Numbered from the stretch's first letter, positions 1-9,108 are shown. The stretch is DNA of 64,000 bases from Streptomyces sp. NBC_00576 (GCF_036345175.1 NZ_CP107780.1:2852001-2916000); one strand, 5' to 3'. Translations and numbers: made by a program. Notes: generated from the sequence alone by a model not told the origin.

Positions 1-799
1 TCCGGCGCGCGGGGGTGTTGAAGTCGTTCACATACAGGCTGACCACCGGGGCCACGTCCGCGAGGGCGTAGCGCAGTACGGCTGCCATGCCGGGGGCGGC
101 GAGGCCCAGGCCCCGGTACTCGGGGGCCACCCATACGCCCTGGATCTGGCAGGCCTGCGACGTCGCGGCGCCGATCTCGGCCTTGAAGGCGACCCTGCCG
201 TGCTCGTCCAGGCGGGCGAAGGAGCGGCCGGAGCCGACCAGTTCGGCGACCCTGGCCTGGTAGAGGAGGCCGCCGTCGCCGGCGAGGGGCGAGATTCCGA
301 CCTCCTCGGTGAACATCGCCACGCACGCCGGCATGATCGCTTCCATCTCGTCCTTGCGGATGCGGCGGACGTACGGATCCGGGGCGACGACGGAGGGGGC
401 GGGCAGCCGGTCGGTGACCATGAGGGGCTGGTGGCGGCGGACTTCCCGGGCGGGACCCCAGCTCGGTTCGAGCAGTCGCCAGAGCTGGGTGGTGGCTTCG
501 GCGGGGCCGACGATGGAGGAACAGCGGCGGCCCGCTCGCCTGGCCCGGTCGGCGAAGGCGCGTACGGCGCGCGGGGTGGCGCAGATCGGGACGAGGTTGG
601 CGCCCGCGTAGCAGAGGCTGGTGAGCATGCCGTCCTCGTACCAGCCCCACATCTCGCCGCCCAGGCGCCAGGGGTCGAGGCCGGCGACCTGGACACGGGA
701 GGTCACAAAGGCGTTCGCGACCGGCTCGCGGCCGAGGACGGCGAGTGCGGCGTCCAGGTCGCCCGGTTCGAGCACCCGGGAGGTGGTCTGCGTCAACAC
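1..799 (-). CDS. GNAT-family N-acetyltransferase with N-terminal DUF4081-type domain, 3' end cut by window edge
   Basis: The minus-strand translation begins VLTQTTSRVLEPGDLDAAL and runs off the window at position 1. A first half with WRLGGEMWGWYEDG and the stretch VGPAEATTQLWRLLEPSWG is followed by a GNAT core in which IQGVWVAPEYRGLGL resembles motif A for acetyl-CoA binding, then AAVLRYALADVAPVVSLYVNDFN. This two-part layout is known from a conserved actinobacterial family usually found beside ispG. The substrate is unknown; it should be cytoplasmic. GTG at 799 is preferred; a TTG one codon later is also possible. It lies downstream of ispG on the same strand, but a hairpin pair separates them, so it probably has its own promoter. 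Confidence 0.85.
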   Translation of the reverse strand, partial: MLTQTTSRVLEPGDLDAALAVLGREPVANAFVTSRVQVAGLDPWRLGGEMWGWYEDGMLTSLCYAGANLVPICATPRAVRAFADRARRAGRRCSSIVGPAEATTQLWRLLEPSWGPAREVRRHQPLMVTDRLPAPSVVAPDPYVRRIRKDEMEAIMPACVAMFTEEVGISPLAGDGGLLYQARVAELVGSGRSFARLDEHGRVAFKAEIGAATSQACQIQGVWVAPEYRGLGLAAPGMAAVLRYALADVAPVVSLYVNDFNTPARR

Positions 800-920
800 G
801 TGCGGGGCCTCACCAATGCGGTCTGCTGATCCCCGCACTGTACCTGCGGAAGCTGGGCGGCGTCGTGCTGTGTTTCGTGCCGCTCTGTTGTCAGTGAACA
901 GTTGGCTTGGCTTGCCGTAC

Positions 921-966
921 CTGGGGGCTGCGCCCCCAGACCCCCCTTCGGCCCCGAAGGGGGGTC
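921..966. terminator. Double hairpin downstream of ispG
   Basis: Two adjacent perfect hairpins are visible: CTGGGGGC/GCCCCCAG (921–928 with 932–939, loop TGC) and GACCCCCCTTCG/CGAAGGGGGGTC (939–950 with 955–966, loop GCCC). The second lies about 30 bp past the ispG stop on the minus strand. The following CCTCAAACGCCGGACAGG resembles a tail common in Streptomyces intergenic repeats. A likely transcription terminator for ispG. Confidence 0.7.
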
Positions 967-994
967 GTCCTCAAACGCCGGACAGGCTGGATAG

Positions 995-2152
995 TCAGCC
1001 CGCCACGGAGACCGAAGGCTCGCCGGAAGCGATCCCGTCCGCCTCCATCTGTTCGGCGATCTTGAGCGCCTCCTCGATCAGGGTCTCCACGATCTTCGAC
1101 TCGGGGACCGTCTTGATGACCTCACCCTTCACGAAGATCTGGCCCTTGCCGTTTCCGGAGGCGACGCCGAGGTCCGCCTCGCGGGCCTCGCCGGGGCCGT
1201 TCACCACGCACCCCATGACGGCGACGCGCAGCGGGACCTCCATGCCCTCCAGGCCGGCCGTGACCTCCTCGGCCAGCTTGTAGACGTCGACCTGGGCGCG
1301 CCCGCACGACGGGCAGGACACGATCTCCAGGCCTCGCTGGCGGAGGTTCAGCGACTCCAGGATCTGGTTGCCGACCTTGATCTCCTCGACCGGCGGCGCG
1401 GACAGCGAGACGCGGATCGTGTCGCCGATGCCCTCGCTGAGCAGCGCACCGAAGGCGACGGCCGACTTGATGGTGCCCTGGAACGCCGGGCCAGCCTCGG
1501 TCACGCCCAGGTGGAGGGGGTAGTCGCAGGCCGCCGCGAGCTGGCGGTAGGCGTTGACCATGATCACCGGGTCGTTGTGCTTGACGGAGATCTTGATGTC
1601 CCGGAAGTCGTGCTCCTCGAACAGCGACGCCTCCCACAGCGCCGACTCGACGAGCGCCTCAGGCGTGGCCCTGCCGTACTTCTGGAGCAGCCGCTTGTCG
1701 AGCGAACCGGCGTTGACGCCGATGCGGATCGGCGTGCCGTGGTCCTTGGCGGCGCGCGCGATCTCCTTGACCTGGTCGTCGAACTGCTTGATGTTGCCGG
1801 GGTTCACACGGACCGCCGCGCAGCCCGCTTCGATCGCGGCGAACACGTACTTCGGCTGGAAGTGGATGTCGGCGATCACCGGGATCTGCGACTTGCGCGC
1901 GATCGTCGCCAGCGCGTCCGCGTCGTCCTGGGTGGGGCACGCCACCCGCACGATCTGGCAGCCGGACGCCGTCAGCTCGGCGATCTGCTGGAGTGTGGCC
2001 CCGATGTCCGACGTACGCGTCGTCGTCATCGACTGCACCGACACCGGCGCGTCTCCGCCCACGGCCACCGAACCGACCTGGATCTGTCGGCTCTTCCGGC
2101 GTTCGGCGAGCTTGGTCGGAACGGACGGCATGCCGAGAGAAATCGCAGTCAT
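995..2152 (-). CDS. ispG: 4-hydroxy-3-methylbut-2-en-1-yl diphosphate synthase (flavodoxin)
   Basis: This 385-residue protein is IspG/GcpE. It reduces methylerythritol cyclodiphosphate to HMBDP in the MEP isoprenoid pathway, using a [4Fe-4S] cluster. The start MTAISLGMPSVPTKLAERRKS was chosen because the conserved N-terminus begins there; an upstream in-frame extension (to 2269) has no family resemblance. The C-terminal domain carries the cluster ligands SCPSCGRAQ and the MGCVVNGPGEA motif. Length matches the actinobacterial family. It is the third gene of the minus-strand run dxr–rseP–ispG, and the 192-bp gap to rseP leaves room for its own promoter. Confidence 0.97.
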   Translation of the reverse strand: MTAISLGMPSVPTKLAERRKSRQIQVGSVAVGGDAPVSVQSMTTTRTSDIGATLQQIAELTASGCQIVRVACPTQDDADALATIARKSQIPVIADIHFQPKYVFAAIEAGCAAVRVNPGNIKQFDDQVKEIARAAKDHGTPIRIGVNAGSLDKRLLQKYGRATPEALVESALWEASLFEEHDFRDIKISVKHNDPVIMVNAYRQLAAACDYPLHLGVTEAGPAFQGTIKSAVAFGALLSEGIGDTIRVSLSAPPVEEIKVGNQILESLNLRQRGLEIVSCPSCGRAQVDVYKLAEEVTAGLEGMEVPLRVAVMGCVVNGPGEAREADLGVASGNGKGQIFVKGEVIKTVPESKIVETLIEEALKIAEQMEADGIASGEPSVSVAG

Positions 2153-2344
2153 CTGCTGTGCAACCCCAAGTTGTGATTCAAGGTCCGGTCCCGTGAACAG
2201 CGGGCTCCAGGCTTCGAGATTACGGCACGTGCCCAGACCCGAGCACATCCCGCACGTAAACCCACTCATTGGGGAACGGCCGGGCGCGGTGAGGTTCTCC
2301 CACTGTGCCCGGCCGTCGAGAACTTCTGCGCGAACGCCGTATGG

Positions 2345-3649
2345 CTACGAGATGCGCACCGGGTTGACCACGTCCGCCACCAGGACGAGGAGCGTGAAGC
2401 AGATGAAGATCCCCGCCACCACATAGGCGACCGGCATCAGCTTCGCCACGTCGAACGGGCCCGGGTCCGGGCGCTTGAGCACCTTCGCCGTGTTCCGTCG
2501 CAGCGACTCCCACAGGGCGCCCGCGACATGGCCGCCGTCGAGCGGCAGCAGCGGGAGCATGTTGAAGAGGAAGAGGGACAGGTTGAAGCCCGCCACCAGC
2601 ATCAACGCCATCGCCAGCTGTTGGGTGGGCGGGATGTCGAGGGTGAAGATCTCGCCGCCCACGCGGGCCGCGCCGACCACGCCCATCGGAGAGTCCGCCG
2701 CGCGTTCGCCGCCGTCGAAGGCCGCGTTCCACAGGGCGGGGATCTTGCCGGGCAGGCTGGCGATGGAGTCGACGGCCTCGCCCATCCGGTCGCCCATCCA
2801 GGTCAGCGAGTCGCCGAAGTCCTGGCGGACGATGCCGGTGGCCGCGCTGAAGCCGAGGAAGCCGGCCGTGACGTACTGGCCGTCGACGATCTGGCCGCTG
2901 GAGTCCTTCTTCGCGACCTGGTTCGTGGCGATCTTCGCGTGGAGGGTGACTTCCTCGCCCTTGCGTTCGACGACGATCGCCACGTCCTTGCCGGGGTTGG
3001 CGCGGATCTCGTCCGAGAGCTTGTTCCAGGTGTCGACCTGGACCCCGCCGAAGGAGAGGATCTTGTCGCCCGCCTTGAGGCCGGCCGCCGCGGCCGGGGC
3101 GGCCGCGTCGGACTTGCGGCAGTCGTCGCGGCCCTCGCTCTGGGCGATGACGCACTTGGAGACCGAGCTGACGCTCGTGGTCTGCTGCGAGACGCCGAAG
3201 CCCATCAGGACGGTCAGGAACAGTGCCACCGCGAGGATCAGGTTCATGAACGGGCCCGCGAACATCACGATGACGCGCTTCCAGGGCTTGCGCGTGTAGA
3301 ACAGGCGCTTCTCGTCGCCCGGCAGCAGTTCTTCGTAGGACTGGGCGCGCGCGTCCTCGATCATCCCGCGCCAGGGGGAGGTCGAGCGGGCCTCTATGCG
3401 GCCGTCCGGGCCCGGCGGGAACATGCCGATCATGCGGATGTAGCCGCCGAACGGGATCGCCTTGAAGCCGTACTCGGTCTCACCCTTCTTGCGCGACCAG
3501 ATCGTCGGGCCGAAGCCGACCATGTACTGCGGTACGCGGATGCCGAACAGCTTCGCCGTGGACAGATGCCCCAGCTCGTGCCAGGCGATCGACGCCAGCA
3601 GGCCGATCACGAAGACGACTATGCCGAGGATCATCATCAGTGTCGTCAT
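2345..3649 (-). CDS. rseP: Site-2-type M50 membrane metalloprotease (RseP/RasP-like)
   Basis: A 434-residue integral membrane zinc protease. HELGH at residues 24–28 in the first membrane segment is the zinc/catalytic motif; a periplasmic-side PDZ domain follows (around LKAGDKILSFGGVQVDTWNKL), and NMLPLLPLDGGH near the C-terminus supplies the third zinc ligand. The family cleaves membrane-embedded substrates such as anti-sigma factors after a first cut by another protease. The ATG overlaps the dxr stop by 4 bp (ATGA), so the two are translationally coupled. Which substrates it cleaves cannot be read from the window. Confidence 0.95.
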   Translation of the reverse strand: MTTLMMILGIVVFVIGLLASIAWHELGHLSTAKLFGIRVPQYMVGFGPTIWSRKKGETEYGFKAIPFGGYIRMIGMFPPGPDGRIEARSTSPWRGMIEDARAQSYEELLPGDEKRLFYTRKPWKRVIVMFAGPFMNLILAVALFLTVLMGFGVSQQTTSVSSVSKCVIAQSEGRDDCRKSDAAAPAAAAGLKAGDKILSFGGVQVDTWNKLSDEIRANPGKDVAIVVERKGEEVTLHAKIATNQVAKKDSSGQIVDGQYVTAGFLGFSAATGIVRQDFGDSLTWMGDRMGEAVDSIASLPGKIPALWNAAFDGGERAADSPMGVVGAARVGGEIFTLDIPPTQQLAMALMLVAGFNLSLFLFNMLPLLPLDGGHVAGALWESLRRNTAKVLKRPDPGPFDVAKLMPVAYVVAGIFICFTLLVLVADVVNPVRIS

Positions 3650-4956
3650 GCACGGGCCTCCGCCGCTTGCTGTGTCTTCGCTTGCTGTGTCTGCGTCTGC
3701 AGTGTCTGGTGTGTCTTCATCTGGTGTGCCAGTTCCCGGGCCCTCGTCCGGGCCCAGGTCTCCGCCTCAAGTACGTCCGCCACGGTCAGGGAAGTTCCCG
3801 TACAAGGTGTGCCGTGCTCCTCGACCACCCTGGTCACGGTCTCCATGATTCCGTTGAAAGGCAGTCCGCCGCTGCGGAACGCCTCCACGCACTCCTCGTT
3901 CGCCGCATTGAACACCGCGGGGGCCGTGCCCGCGAGCTGCCCGACGTGCCGGGCCAGGCCGACCGACGGGAACGCCTCGGTGTCGAGCGGGAAGAACTCC
4001 CACGTCGACGCCTTGCTCCAGTCGAACGCGGGTGCCGCGTCCGGGACGCGCTCCGGCCAGCCGAGGCCGATCGCGATGGGGCCGCGCATGTCGGGGGGCG
4101 TGGCCTGCGCCAGTGTCGATCCGTCCGTGAACTCAACCATCGAGTGGACATACGACTGCGGGTGCACGACCACCTCAATGCGATCGAAGGGAATGTCGTA
4201 GAGGAGGTGTGCCTCGATCACCTCCAGGCCCTTGTTGACGAGCGTCGCGGAGTTGATCGTGATCACCGGACCCATCGCCCAGGTGGGGTGCGCGAGCGCG
4301 TCCTCGACCGTCACGTCGGCCAGCTGGGCCTTCGTACGGCCGCGGAAGGGGCCGCCGGACGCCGTGACCACGAGTTTGCGCACATCGGAGCGGGTGCCGG
4401 CCGCCAGGGCCTGGAACAGGGCCGCATGCTCGGAGTCGACCGGGATGATCTGGCCCGGCTTGGCGAGCGCCTTGACCAGCGGGCCGCCGACGATGAGCGA
4501 CTCCTTGTTGGCGAGCGCGAGGGTACGACCGGCCTCCAGGGCGGCGAGGGTGGGGGCGAGACCGATCGATCCGGTGATGCCGTTCAACACCGTGTGGCAG
4601 TCGGTGGCGGCGAGGTGGGTGGCCGCCTCCGGTCCGGCGAGGATCTCGGGGAGCGGCTCCCCTGCGCCGTACCGCGCGCTCAGCGCCTCGCGCAGGGCCG
4701 GTACGGCGTCCTCGCGCGCCACCGCGACCGTGCGCACGCGCAGCTGGTGCGCCTGCTCGGCGAGGAGCGCGATCCGACCGCCCGCGGCGGAGAGCCCGGT
4801 GACCCGGAAGCGGTCCGGGTTGCGCAGCACGAGATCGATGGCCTGGGTGCCGATCGACCCGGTGGAACCGAGGATCACCACGTCCCTGGAGCCGTCTCCG
4901 GCGACGGGGTCGAAGACGAGGTGCGGGTCTGCGAGTGGGGCTGGACTGTCGGTCAT
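3646..4956 (-). CDS. dxr: 1-deoxy-D-xylulose 5-phosphate reductoisomerase
   Basis: A 436-residue enzyme of the MEP pathway converting DXP to methylerythritol phosphate with NADPH. The dinucleotide-binding start VVILGSTGSIGTQAIDL lies near residue 25, and NKESLIVGG and GGPFRG family motifs follow. MTDSPAPLADPHLVF at 4956 is taken as the start; the open frame continues 130 codons upstream but without family similarity. The C-terminus ends in a Gln/Thr-rich tail (HQMKTHQTLQTQTQQAKTQ) encoded by imperfect short repeats, beyond the usual fold. It overlaps rseP by 4 bp; with ispG nearby, two MEP enzymes flank a protease, an arrangement common in actinobacteria. Confidence 0.97.
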   Translation of the reverse strand: MTDSPAPLADPHLVFDPVAGDGSRDVVILGSTGSIGTQAIDLVLRNPDRFRVTGLSAAGGRIALLAEQAHQLRVRTVAVAREDAVPALREALSARYGAGEPLPEILAGPEAATHLAATDCHTVLNGITGSIGLAPTLAALEAGRTLALANKESLIVGGPLVKALAKPGQIIPVDSEHAALFQALAAGTRSDVRKLVVTASGGPFRGRTKAQLADVTVEDALAHPTWAMGPVITINSATLVNKGLEVIEAHLLYDIPFDRIEVVVHPQSYVHSMVEFTDGSTLAQATPPDMRGPIAIGLGWPERVPDAAPAFDWSKASTWEFFPLDTEAFPSVGLARHVGQLAGTAPAVFNAANEECVEAFRSGGLPFNGIMETVTRVVEEHGTPCTGTSLTVADVLEAETWARTRARELAHQMKTHQTLQTQTQQAKTQQAAEARA

Positions 4957-5110
4957 CTCTCCATTGTGGCCGCTGCCACCGACAGTGAGGACACGGAGTC
5001 CCTCGGGTGATTGTCCATAAGTGAAACTCGCACACAGATCATGTGATAACACTTCTGCTCTGGCCGGTGGACGACCGGTCAGTCGTGGACGAAATCCTGG
5101 GGGGATCTCG

Positions 5111-5563
5111 ATGCGCATTCGACGCGCTGCCCTGCCCGCGCTCGCGGGCGCCGTTGCCCTGACCGGCGCGGTTCTCAGCACTCCGGCCGAGGCGGCCGGC
5201 GGTGTGGTCATCCGGCACGTGTGGTTCGACAGTCCGGGTTCGGACACCGGCTCCAACGCCTCGCTCAACGGGGAGTGGGTGGAGATCAAGAACACCAGCT
5301 CGGCGTCCATATCGCTCAAGGGCTGGATCCTGAAGGACGTCGCCAATCACAAGTACACCTTCGCCAATCTGAAGATCGGCGCGGGCAAGACCATGAAGGT
5401 CCACACGGGCAAGGGGACAGACACCGCTGCGTCCAAGTTCCAGAAGCGGCGCGCGTACGTCTGGAACAACACCAGCGACACGGCGATCCTGACGAGAGCG
5501 AACGGGGCGAAGGTCGACGACTGCAAGTGGAAGACGAGCGACCCCAGCGACAAGTGGTGTTAG
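5111..5563 (+). CDS. Secreted lamin-tail (LTD) domain protein
   Basis: A 150-residue protein: a signal peptide (MRIRRAALPALAGAVALTGA… cleaved near PAEAA) followed by one lamin-tail domain, seen in IRHVWFDSPGSD, LNGEWVEIKNTS, LKGWILKDVANHKYTF and AYVWNNTSDTAIL. Such domains occur in extracellular bacterial proteins, sometimes next to nucleases, and are thought to bind nucleic acid or surfaces; here the domain stands alone. ATG at 5111 is chosen because it starts the signal peptide; the in-frame start at 5021 adds a polar leader without function. It is divergent from dxr and convergent with the acyl-CoA dehydrogenase. Confidence 0.85.
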   Translation: MRIRRAALPALAGAVALTGAVLSTPAEAAGGVVIRHVWFDSPGSDTGSNASLNGEWVEIKNTSSASISLKGWILKDVANHKYTFANLKIGAGKTMKVHTGKGTDTAASKFQKRRAYVWNNTSDTAILTRANGAKVDDCKWKTSDPSDKWC

Positions 5564-5640
5564 CTCCGCTGGACAGGCGGTTCGTCGCCTGCGGGTAGTG
5601 GGGGCTTGTCGCGGCCGAGCCGCGATCAGACAGAGCCCCA

Positions 5641-5687
5641 GCCCCGTGCCCCTTGGAGACGCTCTGCGTCTCCAAGGGGCACGGGGC
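5641..5687. terminator. Perfect 22-bp bidirectional terminator hairpin
   Basis: Positions 5641–5662 pair without mismatch with 5666–5687 around a TCT loop. It sits between the convergent lamin-tail gene (stop 5563) and acyl-CoA dehydrogenase (stop 5695) and would serve both strands. The preceding bases, GGGGCTTGTCGCGG, resemble the intergenic module seen again at 11.5 and 20.2 kb. Confidence 0.85.
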
Positions 5688-5694
5688 ACAGGTG

Positions 5695-7662
5695 TCAGCG
5701 GATGGGGCGGTGGACGTTCTCCTGGTTCGTCGGGCCCGGTGTGGCGTCCGCGATCCAGGGGCCCTCCCCGGAGAGGTCGACGACGCCCTCCTCCAGCCAG
5801 GTGTATGTGCCGGCGAGGACGCCCTTGACCACCGCGCGGTCCAGGTCGTCGGTGTTGGTCCACAGGCGGCCGAAGAGTTCCTCGACGCGGACGCGGGCCT
5901 GGCGGCAGAAGACGTCGGCGAGTTGATAGGCCTCGCGGCCGTTATGGCCCTGGGAGCGCAGGAGTTCGGCGCGTACGCAGGCCGCGCTCATCGCGAACAG
6001 TTCGGCGCCGATGTCGACGATCCGGCCGAGGAAGCCCTGCTTGGTCTCCATCCGGCCCTGCCAGCGGGACATGGCGTAGAAGGTGGAGCGGGCCAGCTTG
6101 CGGGCACTGCGCTCGACGTACCGCAGATGCGGGGACAGGTCGACCTCACGCTTGAACTCACCGTAGGAGCCCGGGAGTTGACCGGCGCCCGCGACGAGCT
6201 TCGGCAGCCATTTGGCGTAGAAGACACCAGCGTTCGCGCCCGCCCTCGCCTTGTCCGACAGCGACTTGTCGGGGTCGATGAGGTCGCCCGCGACCGTCAG
6301 ATGGGCGTCGACTGCCTCGCGGGCGATCAGCAGGTGCATGATCTCCGTCGAGCCCTCGAAGATACGGTTGATCCGCAGGTCGCGCAGCATCTGTTCGGCG
6401 GGGACCGCCCGTTCTCCGCGAGCCGCGAGCGACTCGGCGGTCTCGAAGCCGCGTCCGCCGCGGATCTGGACGAGTTCGTCGGCCATCAGCCAGGCCATCT
6501 CCGAGCCGTACAGCTTGGCGAGGGCGGCCTCGATGCGGATGTCGTTGCGGTTCTCGTCGGCCATCTGGGAGGAAAGGTCCACAACGGCTTCCAGGGCGAA
6601 GGTGGTGGCCGCGATGAAGCTGATCTTCGCGCCGACCGCCTCGTGCAGCGCGACCGGCCTGCCCCACTGCTCCCGTACGCCCGACCATTCCCGGGCGATC
6701 TTCAGGCACCACTTGCCGGCGCCCACGCACATCGCGGGCAGCGACAGACGGCCCGTGTTCAGGGTTGTCAGGGCGATCTTGAGGCCCGCTCCCTCGGGGC
6801 CGATCCGGTTGGCGGCCGGGACGCGCACCTGGTGGAGGCGGGTGACGCCGTTCTCCAGGCCGCGCAGGCCCATGAAGGCGTTGCGGTGCTCGACGGTGAC
6901 GCCCTCGGAGGCGGCCTCGACGACGAACGCGGTGATGCCGCCCTTGTGCCCCTCGGACTTCGGTACGCGGGCCATGACGACGAGGAGGTCGGCGACGACT
7001 CCGTTGGTCGTCCAGAGCTTGACCCCGTCCAGGATGTAGTCGTCGCCGTCCGGTACCGCGCTGGTGGCGAGCCGCGCCGGGTCGGAGCCGACGTCCGGCT
7101 CGGTCAGCAGGAACGCGGAGATGTCGGTGCGGGCGCAGCGCGGCAGGAACTCGTCCTTCTGTTCCTGGGTGCCGAACAGCTTCAGCGGCTGCGGTACGCC
7201 GATCGACTGATGGGCGGAGAGCAGCGCGCCGAGCGCCGGGTTCGCGGAGCCGACCAGGGCGAGGGCCTTGTTGTAGTACACCTGGGTGAGGCCGAGGCCG
7301 CCGTACTTGGTGTCGATCTTCATGCCGAGAGCGCCGAGCTCCTTGAGCCCGTTCACGACCTCGTCGGGGATCCGCGCCTCGCGCTCGATGCGGGCCGCGT
7401 CGATCTTCGTCTCGCAGAAGTCGCGCAGCCTGGCGAGGAACTCCTCACCGCGCCGTGTGTCCTCGGCGGGCGGGAGCGGGTGCGGGTGGATGAGGTCGAG
7501 CCGGAAGCGGCCGAGGAACAGCTCCTTGGCGAAGCTGGGCTTGCGCCAGCCCTGCTCCCGGGCGGCCTCCGCCACCTCGCGGGCTTCTCGCTCGGTGACG
7601 GTGGGTTTGGCGGGGGGTTGGGCGGTGGGTTGGGTGGTGGGCTTGACTGGGCTTGCGGACAT
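5695..7662 (-). CDS. Acyl-CoA dehydrogenase (FadE-like, long form)
   Basis: A 655-residue flavoprotein of the acyl-CoA dehydrogenase superfamily, which introduces the alpha–beta double bond in fatty-acyl-CoA. Family motifs are clear: KYGGLGLTQ, the FAD/substrate stretch FLLTEPDVGSDPARLAT, KLWTTNGVVADLLVVMARV, and INRIFEGSTEIMHL, which contains the usual catalytic-base Glu. It is longer than the ~400-residue short forms; the extra C-terminal ~200 residues resemble the second helical domain of FadE/VLCAD-type enzymes. MSASPVKPTT at 7662 is preferred over the ATG three codons upstream. The chain-length preference is not visible. Confidence 0.9.
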   Translation of the reverse strand: MSASPVKPTTQPTAQPPAKPTVTEREAREVAEAAREQGWRKPSFAKELFLGRFRLDLIHPHPLPPAEDTRRGEEFLARLRDFCETKIDAARIEREARIPDEVVNGLKELGALGMKIDTKYGGLGLTQVYYNKALALVGSANPALGALLSAHQSIGVPQPLKLFGTQEQKDEFLPRCARTDISAFLLTEPDVGSDPARLATSAVPDGDDYILDGVKLWTTNGVVADLLVVMARVPKSEGHKGGITAFVVEAASEGVTVEHRNAFMGLRGLENGVTRLHQVRVPAANRIGPEGAGLKIALTTLNTGRLSLPAMCVGAGKWCLKIAREWSGVREQWGRPVALHEAVGAKISFIAATTFALEAVVDLSSQMADENRNDIRIEAALAKLYGSEMAWLMADELVQIRGGRGFETAESLAARGERAVPAEQMLRDLRINRIFEGSTEIMHLLIAREAVDAHLTVAGDLIDPDKSLSDKARAGANAGVFYAKWLPKLVAGAGQLPGSYGEFKREVDLSPHLRYVERSARKLARSTFYAMSRWQGRMETKQGFLGRIVDIGAELFAMSAACVRAELLRSQGHNGREAYQLADVFCRQARVRVEELFGRLWTNTDDLDRAVVKGVLAGTYTWLEEGVVDLSGEGPWIADATPGPTNQENVHRPIR

Positions 7663-7956
7663 GAGGCACACCTCGCCGCGAATCGGGATCTTGAGGACCG
7701 TACGTTACTGATCGGTGCTACTCGATCGTTGGTACCCGATTACGGGCAACCTCACCAGTCCGCGCGCGGCCATCCGGCCGGGCAGATCCTCATCTCACCG
7801 CTGGGCCGGTCCGGCCAGTCCGCGGACCTTCCCGGAGAGGCGCGGTCTGCGGTGTTGCATGGAGGTCGTTCCGGACGCCGTTTCGCCCAGACACTCCCCA
7901 GCGGCCGCCGCAGGGTGCGAAAGTTGCCGTGGTGGCCGAAAGAGGTCCGAGAAACC

Positions 7957-7976
7957 TTGTCGAAGCGCTTCGACAA
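7957..7976. promoter_or_regulatory. LacI-family operator O1 upstream of lacI
   Basis: TTGTCGAAGCGCTTCGACAA is a perfect 20-bp palindrome centred on CGCG-type LacI core AGCGCT. The inner 14-mer TCGAAGCGCTTCGA recurs exactly at 24223 and 24417. It lies 118 bp before the LacI start codon, consistent with autoregulation. Confidence 0.85.
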
Positions 7977-8061
7977 CATATGGACACCCACCCCGGGTGG
8001 GGATACTGTCGTTCCACCCCTCACTCGCTGTTATCCGTCACTGTATCCGTTACGCGCACTG

Positions 8062-8075
8062 TCGAAGCGCTTCAC
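8062..8075. promoter_or_regulatory. Imperfect LacI operator O2 close to the lacI start
   Basis: TCGAAGCGCTTCAC matches the 14-bp operator at 12 of 14 positions. It lies 20 bp before the start codon, where bound repressor would block transcription or initiation. With O1, 102 bp upstream, it could allow looping. Confidence 0.7.
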
Positions 8076-8094
8076 ACAACGCTTGGAGAGCTGG

Positions 8095-9108
8095 ATGGTC
8101 ACTCTCGCCGAGGTCGCCCAGCACGCCGGAGTCTCGGCGAGCACGGTGAGCTATGTCCTCAGCGGCAAGCGGTCCATCTCCGCGGGCACCCGGCAGCGGG
8201 TCGAGCAGAGCATCCAACAGCTCGGCTACCACCCGAACGCGGGCGCCCGGGCGCTGGCGAGCAACCGTTCCAACATCATCGCCCTGATGGTCCCGCTGCG
8301 TACGGACATGTACGTGCCGGTGATGATGGAGATCGCCATCGCGGTCGCCACCAACGCCCGCACCCATGGGTACGACGTGCTCCTGCTCACCGGCGAGGAG
8401 GGCCCCGACGCCGTGCGCAGGGTGACCGGCAGCGGGCTCGCCGACGCGATGATCCTGATGGACGTCGAACTCGACGACGAGCGGCTGCCGTTGCTGCGCG
8501 GGACGGACCAGCCGTCCGTGCTCATCGGACTGCCGGCCGCCACCGAGGGCCTGACCTGCGTCGACCTCGACTTCGGGGCCACTGGCGCACTGTGCGCCGA
8601 GCACCTCGCGAAGCTCGGGCACCGCGACATCGCTGTCATCGGCGAGGCGCCCGCGGTCTACGAACGGCACACCGGTTTCGCCGAGCGCACGCTCGACGGA
8701 CTCCGGTCCCGGTCAAGGGGGTTGGGGGTGCGGGTGCTGCACCGGCCGTGCGAGGGCGGGTACGACGCGATGACGGTGACCCTGGCCCGGATCTTCGACG
8801 AACGGCCGGGCACCACGGGGTTCGTCGTGCAGAACGAGTCGGCGGTCGAACCACTCCTCGCGCTGCTGCGCCAGCAGGGACGGGCGGTGCCGGAGGACGT
8901 GTCGGTCATCGCCGTCTGCCCGGACCAGGTCGCCACCCAGGCCTCGGTGCGGCTGACGTCCGTCGCCATTCCGGCGCAGGAGATGGGGCGCCGCGCGGTG
9001 GAACTGCTGATCGCGAAGCTCGAAGGGCACGGGAGCGACGAAGTCGCTCTGATAGCACCCGAGTTGACGGTGCGGGCGAGTACGGGACCGGCTCCGGTCA
9101 CTTCCTGA
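8095..9108 (+). CDS. LacI-family transcriptional regulator of the xyloglucan locus
   Basis: A 337-residue repressor. Residues 2–50 form the LacI helix-turn-helix and hinge (TLAEVAQHAGVSASTVSYVLSG, then HPNAGARALASNRS). The remainder is a periplasmic-binding-protein-like effector domain with EHLAKLGHRDIAVIG and DVSVIAVCPDQ. ATG at 8095 is chosen because the HTH starts at once. Identical palindromes before this gene and between the binding-protein and GH3 genes suggest it controls both itself and the transporter/hydrolase operon. The inducer is inferred to be a xyloglucan-derived sugar. The stop codon TGA is the first unit of a 7-bp tandem repeat. Confidence 0.9.
   Translation: MVTLAEVAQHAGVSASTVSYVLSGKRSISAGTRQRVEQSIQQLGYHPNAGARALASNRSNIIALMVPLRTDMYVPVMMEIAIAVATNARTHGYDVLLLTGEEGPDAVRRVTGSGLADAMILMDVELDDERLPLLRGTDQPSVLIGLPAATEGLTCVDLDFGATGALCAEHLAKLGHRDIAVIGEAPAVYERHTGFAERTLDGLRSRSRGLGVRVLHRPCEGGYDAMTVTLARIFDERPGTTGFVVQNESAVEPLLALLRQQGRAVPEDVSVIAVCPDQVATQASVRLTSVAIPAQEMGRRAVELLIAKLEGHGSDEVALIAPELTVRASTGPAPVTS

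Larger units (their letters stand above)
7663..8094. other. Divergent intergenic region, acyl-CoA dehydrogenase / lacI
   Basis: No gene is supported in these 432 bp. The left part (7700–7740) contains closely spaced CGATCAGTA/CGATCGAGTA-type half-sites on the minus strand just upstream of the dehydrogenase, plausibly a regulator site. The right part holds two LacI-type operators, listed separately. Confidence 0.6.

Noticed and set aside
5653..9108. A 1151-codon open frame on the plus strand
   Set aside because: Only its last 338 codons (LacI) are real; the first 800 run antisense to the acyl-CoA dehydrogenase and through its promoter, an effect of high GC.
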